A DNA stretch of 64,000 nt from Lachnospiraceae bacterium (GTDB taxonomy: Bacteria > Bacillota > Clostridia > Lachnospirales > Lachnospiraceae), in assembly GCA_024683645.1 (NCBI GenBank), contig JAIKYA010000006.1, positions 1 through 64,000 of the forward strand, written 5' to 3'. Position 1 is the first letter of the stretch, and each line of letters opens with the position of its first letter. Positions 28,327 through 36,511 of the stretch are shown here, piece after piece. The notes beneath the pieces are model-generated. The model searched no databases, had not been told where the DNA came from, and saw nothing but the letters and a program-made list of their open reading frames with translations. The translations under genes were made by a program, and so were the position numbers.

Positions 28327-29793
28327 ATGTTAAAAGAATGGGTTAAGGCTGAAAGACCGTCGGATGAAGAGATAAGCGAGAGGCTCAAAAAAGCAAGAGG
28401 CGAGCTGGCAGGAGCACAGATGGCGATCAAGGAAAAGAAGCTGCCGGTGCTGGTGATAATGGACGGCTGGGGCGGAGCCGGAAAAGGCGGTGTTCTGGGT
28501 AAAGTGATCAAGAATCTGGACCCGCGTTTTTATAAGACGGAGACGCTTTCAAAACCAACTGAAGACGAGGAACGCAGACCGTTTCTATACAGGTATTTTG
28601 TGCGTATCCCGGAGGCCGGGAAGTTCTCGTTCTTTGATGGGAGCTGGATGGATGAAGTGTGCAGGAACAGGCTGTGCGGAGAAACATCCGGGGATGAATA
28701 CCACAGACAGCTGACGAGTATAAAGCGTTTTGAACGTACGCTTTCCGATAACGGATATCTCGTTGTGAAATTCTTTTTCAATATTTCGGAGAAGGAACAG
28801 AAAAAACGTCTTGAAGAGCTGGAGGAGAGCAAGAGCACTTCCTGGCGTGTGGATAAATGGGATAAGTGGCAGAACAGACATTATGATGAATGTATGGATG
28901 TTTTTGATGAATATCTGGAGGCGACAAACCAGTTCATAGCTCCCTGGTATTTCGTTGATTCCAAAAACCGGAAGTGGGCCGAACTGCAGGTCACTGAACT
29001 GCTGGTAAAGAACATAGAGATAGCGCTTAAGAATACCGGACATGCGGCAACGGTGCTGCAGAATACTTTCCCGCTCAAACAGATGCCCAAACTTTCGGAT
29101 ATAGCGCTTGATGTTTCCATAAGCGATGAAGAATATGACAGCCGTCTGGAAGAACTGCAGGCAAAGCTTGCGGATCTTCATAACCGCATATACCATAAGA
29201 AAATACCAGTTGTGATAGCGTATGAAGGCTGGGATGCGGCAGGCAAGGGAGGAAATATAAAACGTCTTACAGCGGCGCTTGACCCCCGCGGCTTTGAAGT
29301 GCATCCGATCGCATCTCCGGAGCCTGCGGAGAAAAACAGGCATTATCTCTGGCGGTTCTGGAAGAGACTGCCGAAAGACGGACATATAGCAATATTCGAC
29401 CGTACCTGGTACGGAAGGGTGATGGTCGAGAGGCTGGAGGGGTTCTGTACGGAGAATGACTGGCAGCGTGCTTATAATGAGATAAATGAATTTGAAAAGG
29501 AGCTCGATGACTGGGGAGCCGCAGTGATCAAGTTCTGGGTGCAGATCGATAAGGATACCCAGCTCGCACGTTTTACCGACAGGCAGAATACGCCGGAAAA
29601 ACAGTGGAAGATCACCGACGAGGACTGGCGTAACCGTGAAAAGTGGGATCTGTATGAAGAGGCCATCGATGAGATGATACAGAAGACCAGCACAGAGTTT
29701 GCGCCCTGGCATATACTTGAATCCAACGATAAGCACTATGCACGTATCAAGGCACTAAAGACAGTGATAGCGGAAATAGAAAAGAGACTGTGA
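28327..29793 (+). CDS. Polyphosphate:AMP phosphotransferase-like protein, tandem PPK2 domains
   Basis: Two PPK2 copies: VLVIMDGWGGAGKGGVLGKVIKNLDPR and VVIAYEGWDAAGKGGNIKRLTAALDPRGFEV, FDRTWYGRVMVERLEGF. Confidence 0.9.
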   Translation: MLKEWVKAERPSDEEISERLKKARGELAGAQMAIKEKKLPVLVIMDGWGGAGKGGVLGKVIKNLDPRFYKTETLSKPTEDEERRPFLYRYFVRIPEAGKFSFFDGSWMDEVCRNRLCGETSGDEYHRQLTSIKRFERTLSDNGYLVVKFFFNISEKEQKKRLEELEESKSTSWRVDKWDKWQNRHYDECMDVFDEYLEATNQFIAPWYFVDSKNRKWAELQVTELLVKNIEIALKNTGHAATVLQNTFPLKQMPKLSDIALDVSISDEEYDSRLEELQAKLADLHNRIYHKKIPVVIAYEGWDAAGKGGNIKRLTAALDPRGFEVHPIASPEPAEKNRHYLWRFWKRLPKDGHIAIFDRTWYGRVMVERLEGFCTENDWQRAYNEINEFEKELDDWGAAVIKFWVQIDKDTQLARFTDRQNTPEKQWKITDEDWRNREKWDLYEEAIDEMIQKTSTEFAPWHILESNDKHYARIKALKTVIAEIEKRL

Positions 29794-29806
29794 TAAGAGT
29801 TTTTTC

Positions 29807-29835
29807 TTGATTAGACGGAGCTAATCCTATATAAT
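29807..29835 (+). promoter_or_regulatory. Promoter of the PurF-like gene with embedded dyad
   Basis: TTGATT (29807) - 17 nt - TATAAT (29830); GATTAG-acggag-CTAATC dyad at 29810-29826. Confidence 0.6.
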
Positions 29836-29887
29836 TGTTTGCGTCTTAAGATGGGGCCCGGGGGAAAAATATAATTCGGAGGTCTAT

Positions 29888-31300
29888 ATGGGCGGTATAT
29901 TTGCTGTAGCGGAAAAAGAGGATTGTGTTTTTGATCTGTATTTCGGAACCGATTATCACTCACATCTCGGCACAAGGCGTGCGGGAATGATAGTGTACGG
30001 TGATAAGGGCTTCAACAGGGCGATCCACAATATTGAAAGTGCACCCTTTAGAACGAAGTTTGACAAGGATTTTCACGAGATGCACGGCCACCTGGGGATA
30101 GGCTGTATCTCCGATTACGAACCGCAGCCGCTGATAGTGAGAAGTCATCACGGTACTTATGCGATAACCACTGTAGGTAAGATAAACAACACCGAGAAAC
30201 TGACTGAAGAAATAATAAAGACCGGCAGCCATTTCATGGAACTGTCGGGCGGGACTATCAACGCTACCGAACTGGTAGCAGCTCTCATAAACCAGAAAGA
30301 CAATATAATAGAGGGTATCAGATATGCGCAGGAGATGATAGACGGAAGCATGTCGATCATGCTGCTCACTCCGCAGGGAGTCTACTGTGCACGTGATCGG
30401 ATGGGAAGGACACCGATAGTGCTGGGAAAGAAGGAGGAGGGCTACTGTGCTTCTTTCGAATCTTTTGCATATCTTAATCTGGGCTTTTCGGATTACAGGG
30501 AACTGGGACCGGGAGAGATAGTGATAATGACACCGGAAGAAGTACGTACGCTTGCGGCACCCGGTTCAAAGATGAAGATATGTACATTCCTGTGGGTTTA
30601 TTACGGATATCCTTCTTCCTTCTATGAAGGAGTGGGAGTGGAAAAGATGCGTTATAACTGTGGCGCCAAGATGGCAGGACGTGATAAAGAGACGGGTGTC
30701 GATGCGGATATAGTTGCAGGCGTTCCGGATTCGGGAACAGCTCATGCTGTAGGTTATGCCAATGCATCAGGTATACCGTTCTCCAGACCTTTCATCAAAT
30801 ACACGCCGACCTGGCCCAGGTCTTTCATGCCTACTATACAGACGAAGAGAAATCTGATCGCAAAGATGAAACTTCTGCCGGTGCATGAACTGATCGACGG
30901 GCACAGCATACTTTTGATAGATGATTCCATAGTGAGAGGAACACAGCTAAGGGAGACCACAGAATTTCTGTACAGGAGCGGAGCAAAAGCGGTACATGTG
31001 CGCCCGGCCTGCCCTCCGATAATGTTTGGCTGCAAGTATATCAATTTTTCAAGATCCAACTCCGAGATGGAACTGATCGCAAGACAGGTGATCGCGGAGG
31101 AAGAGGGCAGTGAGGTGGAGCGCAGCGTTCTCTATGATTATGCTGATCCGGATTCCGACAGATATCATAAGATGCTGGATAAGATAAAGGATAAGATGGG
31201 CTTTACATCACTGGCATTTAACCGTCTCGACGATATGATGGACGCGGTAGGGATCGATAAGGACAGACTCTGCACCTACTGCTGGAACGGACAGGAATGA
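29888..31300 (+). CDS. Amidophosphoribosyltransferase-like protein lacking the N-terminal Cys
   Basis: PurF pattern throughout (YHSHLGTRRAGM, GTYAITTVGKINN, PRPP motif ILLIDDSIVRGTQLRE), but begins MGGIFAV instead of MCGI. Confidence 0.85.
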   Translation: MGGIFAVAEKEDCVFDLYFGTDYHSHLGTRRAGMIVYGDKGFNRAIHNIESAPFRTKFDKDFHEMHGHLGIGCISDYEPQPLIVRSHHGTYAITTVGKINNTEKLTEEIIKTGSHFMELSGGTINATELVAALINQKDNIIEGIRYAQEMIDGSMSIMLLTPQGVYCARDRMGRTPIVLGKKEEGYCASFESFAYLNLGFSDYRELGPGEIVIMTPEEVRTLAAPGSKMKICTFLWVYYGYPSSFYEGVGVEKMRYNCGAKMAGRDKETGVDADIVAGVPDSGTAHAVGYANASGIPFSRPFIKYTPTWPRSFMPTIQTKRNLIAKMKLLPVHELIDGHSILLIDDSIVRGTQLRETTEFLYRSGAKAVHVRPACPPIMFGCKYINFSRSNSEMELIARQVIAEEEGSEVERSVLYDYADPDSDRYHKMLDKIKDKMGFTSLAFNRLDDMMDAVGIDKDRLCTYCWNGQE

Positions 31301-31569
31301 CAGATGAAGTGAGCCGCGCGGCGGCACTTGCAAAAATAAGACTATCCGAAGAGGAGAAGCTGAAGGCGGCGGAAGAACTTAAAAGCATGCTTTCGTATCT
31401 TGAACTGCTTAAGACTGCTGATGTGAGCGGAGTCGGTGAAGATACGGAGACAGCCTGCGAAGCGGAGCTGAGAGAGGATGAAGCTGCCTTGGGCGGTATG
31501 GGCGCAGCGATAACAGAAGCTGCTCCGGAGACTTTTGAGGATATGTTTGTTGTTCCGAGGACTGTGTGA
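31297..31569 (+). CDS. gatC: Asp-tRNA(Asn)/Glu-tRNA(Gln) amidotransferase subunit GatC
   Basis: AALAKIRLSEEEKLKAAEELKSMLSYLELLKTADVSGV...LREDEA, characteristic GatC pattern. Confidence 0.85.
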   Translation: MTDEVSRAAALAKIRLSEEEKLKAAEELKSMLSYLELLKTADVSGVGEDTETACEAELREDEAALGGMGAAITEAAPETFEDMFVVPRTV

Positions 31570-31571
31570 TA

Positions 31572-32537
31572 ATGAGATGTCTGATATTTACGGGCGGGGA
31601 TAAAAACCCGCTCTTCGACATTCTGATGAGCGATCTTAAGGACAGGGAGGACGTGACCCTGCTGTCATCCCTTCCCGCGCTTCCGGGCGATGTACTGTAC
31701 CGCTTTCTGCATGCAAGAAGCCTGAACAGAAAAAGGCCCACACCGCTAAGGAGCTTATGGAACGGGCTTTCCGCAGCTTTGGAAGATGCGGTGGCACAGG
31801 AAGCGGAAAAAGACAAAGATCTCTGTCTGGTATTCAATAATTTTTCTGTATCTTTTTTTGAACCCGCTGTTTTAAAAAAATGGAAAAAGAAGTACGGAGC
31901 AAAGCTCATTCTTTATTTCCTTGACCGTGCGGATTCTTATTATTCCGCAGAGGCAAAGCTTTATACGCGCTGTGTGGATTTCGACAGGATATTTACCTAT
32001 CACAGACCGGATGAAAAAAAGTATGGTTTTACCTATTTTGACTGCTATTATTCTAAAAGCCCGGTGAATGCCGCGCCGCAGGAAAGCGATGTTTTTTTCT
32101 GGGGATCCGACGGAGACAGGCGCGGTATGGTGGAAGAGATATACCGTCATGTCACGAAGCTCGGATACAGGGCGGATTTCGGTATATGTTATCCTCTGGG
32201 AGAGGGAAGGCAGGAAGGCATCGTATATGATAAGGAGCTTACGTATACGCAGATACTGGAGCGGACGCTGGCCTCAGGGGTGATACTTGATATAGTACGT
32301 CCGGACAGCCTCGGAGTCTCACTCAGATATTTTGAAGCAGTGGTCTACGGGAAGAAACTCATAACAAATAATCCGCTGGTTAAGGATATGCGTTTTTTTA
32401 AACCGGAGCAGATGCTGGTGATAGAAAGGCCGGAAGATATCAGCCGCAGCTTTCTGGAAAGCGATACACACCCTGTGGTCTACAATGATGAATTTTCACC
32501 GCGCCACTTTGCTTCACTTTTGCTACGCGCGGAGTAG
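31572..32537 (+). CDS. Uncharacterised protein, possible GT-B glycosyltransferase-like fold
   Basis: 321 aa; LILYFLDRADSYYS, VILDIVRPDSLGVSLRYFEAVVYGKKLITNNPLVKDMRFFKPEQMLVIERPEDI resembles capsule/GT-like proteins. Confidence 0.5.
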   Translation: MRCLIFTGGDKNPLFDILMSDLKDREDVTLLSSLPALPGDVLYRFLHARSLNRKRPTPLRSLWNGLSAALEDAVAQEAEKDKDLCLVFNNFSVSFFEPAVLKKWKKKYGAKLILYFLDRADSYYSAEAKLYTRCVDFDRIFTYHRPDEKKYGFTYFDCYYSKSPVNAAPQESDVFFWGSDGDRRGMVEEIYRHVTKLGYRADFGICYPLGEGRQEGIVYDKELTYTQILERTLASGVILDIVRPDSLGVSLRYFEAVVYGKKLITNNPLVKDMRFFKPEQMLVIERPEDISRSFLESDTHPVVYNDEFSPRHFASLLLRAE

Positions 32538-32588
32538 TATGATATGACGGGATTGATACACAACGATATTATATAGGAGGTAATCATT

Positions 32589-35500
32589 ATGCCAAGACCT
32601 TGGGAAGATCAGAATAACAAATATTATGACAATTACTGGGGACCCGAAAAGGTGCCTTTTGCCATTCCTATGGCTGAACTCAGGACACTTATAAGAGATA
32701 ACGATCTGCCGGCACCTGAGAGAGTCGAGGAGTTGGATGATGAACAGTTTTATGACGCTATGGTTCCGATAATCAAAGAAAAAGGACTCGAACCGCCTGC
32801 AAAGATGCCGGAACTGACAAGGGAAGCTTTTTATGACAAAATGCGTGCCAACGGCTGGACCAGGGAAGGCGACGATGCTATCATCGCTGCAATGTACTGG
32901 CTGGGCTGTCATAATCAGATGGTCTACAATCCGGATATCGATTTCTTTAACCGTATGATGAATTCATCCGCAGCTACCGAAGAAGAAAGAAACAGACTGC
33001 TGACCGATGTTTCCAAGCTTGAATACAATCAGCTGAAACTTTCAAGAGACCTGCGTGAGGTGCTGCGGTATAAGATATGGAACATATCAGATGCGAGGCA
33101 TAAAAGTGATTTCCTGATAGAATTCGCAGAAAACGCTTATGTAAAGGCAGAGGACGAACGTGTACTGGATGTCATCTATGACTGTTACGAAAAACAGGGG
33201 GATGATACCGGTGTTTTGCGTATCAAGTATAATGAGAAATCTGACGGGACCCATTCGGATTTTGCAAATTTCCTGGGTGAGAATATAAGAAAGGCTGAAC
33301 GGGAAGGCTGGTTTAATAATGAGGATGAAAAATATAAGCTTGACATATTAAAGGAAGAATATGAAAAGCAGAATCAGATCAGCAGAGAAATAAAAGCCAG
33401 ACAGGATAGGGAGGATTATCTGCGGGAGACTGCCGTTATAAGGAAATATATGGATTATGCCATAAAGCATCATCTGGAAGATGTAATAAACTCACCCGCC
33501 CAGGTGGATCTGGAATGGGGAACAGCTAATGAGGAACAGCTTACAAGAAAGAGAAACATGCTCAATGCGCAGAAGAACCTGCTTTATCCGCTGTTGACCG
33601 TTTTACAGGATCCCAGGAACAGTCAGGCTGTTGAAAATGTGAAAAACGGCGCCGATACCGCAGATCAGAAGTGGGTATTTGAACGCATCGCCAATACGGG
33701 AATGCTGCGGGAGATAAGTAAACATGATGAAGTACAGCAGGAGCAGAACCTTAATATACTGACCAGAGTGTTTTCCAATTCGATCGAAGATACTTCGGAG
33801 ATCTTTACCGACGAAGAACTTAAAGACAGCTTCTGGACTAATTTCTCCCGTACGCTGACTACCAACGAGATAAAGACCATGCAGGATAAGTTTCTTGCTC
33901 TTACGGACGCCGGCCTTGACTGGGAAGAGTTTGTGGATACCGCAGCCTACAATAAGCTGATGTTTACGCATGGCTTCAAAACATCGGAATACTCTACTTC
34001 GCCCTATAATCTGGCAATGCGTTCACTCGAAGGACGTGAGGGTGAAAATTATATGAAGACGCATCTGAGCGTCTCGCAGTACGATCAGATGATGAAAGCC
34101 CTTGAGGTCATAGATAAGGAGTTTAAGGAAAAGGGCCAGGGGCTTATGGATATGGATGTGCAGGAACTCAGTGGCTGGTTCAATCACAGCGGTTACGACA
34201 TGATCCAGAACACCATACTCATGACCAATGGTTTTGAAGAAAAGATCGTAGACGGAAAGAGCGTCAAGTACATAGATCTGAGCAGTGATGTCGATGAAAG
34301 CAAACTGGACAGGGATCTGCTGACAGAAGACAGTTATAAGAAACTTATCGAGAACGCGAAGGAAGCGCAGAAGATATATAACGACAACAAGAACGTTTTC
34401 CGTGAGATATTTGATACGATGCAGTCCCTGCATGGCAGTAATCTCGGAGGCGAGATACTCGGTGATATGGTAAAGAGTGCAAGCATGAACAAAAAGGCAC
34501 TCGGGGAGATGAACCGTTTCAGACATCTGCTCTTCAACATGAAGGTTGCGGATGCCGACACCTGCAAGCTGATAGATCTGAAAAATAACAATAAAGATGT
34601 GCTTGTTAAGCCGCTCGATGAGAATACAACCTTTGATAAGAATATGGTCGATAAGGAAAAATCCTATATCGACACCTGTATCGAAATGCTCAAGGAGCCT
34701 ACGAACCGGGTGAGCCGCAGCTCGAGGGAGTACTGGAATGTACTTGATTCTCTGGCCGACATGAAGAAGAGCATGGATAAGACCTATGAAAATGATGAGG
34801 AAGCCAAAAGGGCCTACATCAAGTCGGTCAATAAAGTGCTGAGTGATATCAACAAGTACCGCGAACACAAGGCAAAAGACGGTGTAAAACAGGATGCGAC
34901 GAGAGACAAGCTGATCGCACTTGAACGTGTCGACAAGCTGCTGCGTACCAGATACAGGTCAATGGAGCAGAGAGAGTATGAAGACAATATCTACGGCATA
35001 GCTGAACTCTTCAAGGTGGAAGTCGAAGAGGGCAAGATGGGTGACGAATACCTCTACGACAAGGCTATGGCTAAGATCAACAACATGAACAAGAGTATGG
35101 ATGATCTGAGGGCTGAATTCAAACTGATAGATGAGGAAGAGGCCGGCAAGATCAAACGGTCAAATACGATAGGGACCACAAGCGCTGCCAAAGAAACTGC
35201 AGCTGATATAATCGGCAAAATGGAATCACCCAAAAAGGCCGAGCTGAAGAAGAACCTGGAAAAGCTTGACAACAATACTCATCTGAAAACGGCAGAATCA
35301 AAAGAAGAAGCCTTCCGTAATAAGATGGATCCCAAGGATGATTACGGAAAGGAGATGCTGATAAGATCTGCTGAAAAAGAGCTTTACATAGCTTCGGTAA
35401 AGGAACAGGCCAGACAAAAGACCGTTATAGACGGACCTGAAGCCGGTGAAAAGTTCATGAACTCCAGGATGAGCGAGGTTGAGAAGGGTAACAATCTGAG

Positions 35501-35864
35501 ATACCGCACTTTCAAGTTCGAAAACCTGACAGACAAGGACTTTAACAAGGAATTCCAGAAGAGAGTACTGGACGGAGCCGAGAAAGGAAAGACGAGCAGC
35601 AGGGATATCATGACCTTCGCCGATGAAGCACTGACTGCCTGCTACGAAAAGAACAGGAGCAGGAGCGCGGATTTCGACAAACTGTCCGCAACCCTGGGCT
35701 CACAGGTAAACTCAAAGAACCTGAAGAACAAGGTCAATATAAACAAGCTCAAAAACGAAGAAGCTGCCAAAGAGCCCAAGAAAGAAGAAGCTCCGATCAG
35801 GAGGACCAGGACCTTCGACGGCAAGGCAGAGTTAAAAAACGAAAACGGCCCGAAGAAAAAATAA
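32589..35864 (+). CDS. Large uncharacterised, highly charged helical protein (1091 aa)
   Basis: Strong SD (GGAGG) and ATG; no signal peptide or TM seen; no recognised catalytic motif; Lys-rich tail. Confidence 0.85.
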   Translation: MPRPWEDQNNKYYDNYWGPEKVPFAIPMAELRTLIRDNDLPAPERVEELDDEQFYDAMVPIIKEKGLEPPAKMPELTREAFYDKMRANGWTREGDDAIIAAMYWLGCHNQMVYNPDIDFFNRMMNSSAATEEERNRLLTDVSKLEYNQLKLSRDLREVLRYKIWNISDARHKSDFLIEFAENAYVKAEDERVLDVIYDCYEKQGDDTGVLRIKYNEKSDGTHSDFANFLGENIRKAEREGWFNNEDEKYKLDILKEEYEKQNQISREIKARQDREDYLRETAVIRKYMDYAIKHHLEDVINSPAQVDLEWGTANEEQLTRKRNMLNAQKNLLYPLLTVLQDPRNSQAVENVKNGADTADQKWVFERIANTGMLREISKHDEVQQEQNLNILTRVFSNSIEDTSEIFTDEELKDSFWTNFSRTLTTNEIKTMQDKFLALTDAGLDWEEFVDTAAYNKLMFTHGFKTSEYSTSPYNLAMRSLEGREGENYMKTHLSVSQYDQMMKALEVIDKEFKEKGQGLMDMDVQELSGWFNHSGYDMIQNTILMTNGFEEKIVDGKSVKYIDLSSDVDESKLDRDLLTEDSYKKLIENAKEAQKIYNDNKNVFREIFDTMQSLHGSNLGGEILGDMVKSASMNKKALGEMNRFRHLLFNMKVADADTCKLIDLKNNNKDVLVKPLDENTTFDKNMVDKEKSYIDTCIEMLKEPTNRVSRSSREYWNVLDSLADMKKSMDKTYENDEEAKRAYIKSVNKVLSDINKYREHKAKDGVKQDATRDKLIALERVDKLLRTRYRSMEQREYEDNIYGIAELFKVEVEEGKMGDEYLYDKAMAKINNMNKSMDDLRAEFKLIDEEEAGKIKRSNTIGTTSAAKETAADIIGKMESPKKAELKKNLEKLDNNTHLKTAESKEEAFRNKMDPKDDYGKEMLIRSAEKELYIASVKEQARQKTVIDGPEAGEKFMNSRMSEVEKGNNLRYRTFKFENLTDKDFNKEFQKRVLDGAEKGKTSSRDIMTFADEALTACYEKNRSRSADFDKLSATLGSQVNSKNLKNKVNINKLKNEEAAKEPKKEEAPIRRTRTFDGKAELKNENGPKKK

Positions 35865-35893
35865 GCCGGCACACGATCCGGAGCAGCTATTCC

Positions 35894-35920
35894 GAGCGCC
35901 CCTTTAGGGGCGCTCTTTTT
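35894..35920 (+). terminator. Rho-independent terminator
   Basis: GAGCGCCCC-TTTA-GGGGCGCTC-TTTTT. Confidence 0.95.
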
Positions 35921-36015
35921 CGCACATACGCAGCCACGGAAGGGCTTTGATCCCTGCTATATCACCGGTTCTGATGTCACATTGTGTGTGGACAGCCGTT
36001 AAATGGACTATAGAG

Positions 36016-36308
36016 ACACGAAGAATGGATTAGATTTGAGGTTTTCGTGTCGCCTGTTTTTAATGGCGATGAGAAAAAAGACACGAATAACGGAGCGGTT
36101 CAGCTTTTTTCGTGTAAGACGATTTTCAGGCAGATGAAATAAAAGCACGAAAAAATGGTTTATTTCCTTATTTTCGTGCCGGTTGTCCTGGCTGCCTGAA
36201 ATGATGCGGACACGAAGAAAACAAGAAGTGTTTGCTTTTCGTGTATGGCAGAAAAAGAGTCTTCAGACTGCCAGACACGAAAATTCAAGATTTTGCAGTT
36301 TATCGTGT
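36016..36308. repeat. Five-unit periodic inverted-repeat array (ACACGAA-N21-TTCGTGT, period about 65 nt)
   Basis: ACACGAA/GCACGAA at 36016, 36081, 36145, 36210, 36275; TTCGTGT/TTCGTGC/ATCGTGT at 36044, 36109, 36173, 36238, 36302. Confidence 0.9.
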
Positions 36309-36408
36309 ATAAAGTGTAAACCAAACTCGATAAGACAGCATATCAGCCGGTATTCAGTGCTGGTGCTGTTTTTAATTGGCACCATAGATGTCAGGGGTGT
36401 GTGGTTTT

Positions 36409-36428
36409 GACAGTAACTTTATACTGTC
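36409..36428. promoter_or_regulatory. Operator-like dyad upstream of gatA
   Basis: GACAGTA-ACTTTA-TACTGTC, perfect 7-bp arms. Confidence 0.5.
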
Positions 36429-36445
36429 ACCGTATAAATATTCCC

Positions 36446-36474
36446 TTGGATACAAATAAATAAAAAGGTATAAT
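36446..36474 (+). promoter_or_regulatory. Sigma-A-type promoter of gatA
   Basis: TTGGAT - 17 nt - TATAAT. Confidence 0.6.
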
Positions 36475-36511
36475 GGTTATATGTGAAAAAGGAGAATAGT
36501 TTCGGGTGAAT

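Noticed and set aside
28585-29736. 383-aa minus-strand ORF
   Set aside because: Antisense to the PPK2-family gene, which has strong motifs; no independent support.
34023-34868. 281-aa minus-strand ORF inside the 1091-aa gene
   Set aside because: The plus-strand frame is full length with a strong start region; minus ORF looks like a shadow.
36016-36308. CRISPR array (period about 65 nt)
   Set aside because: Only 7-nt inverted half-sites are conserved; neither the 21-nt inner nor the ~30-nt outer segments repeat, and no cas genes are seen.
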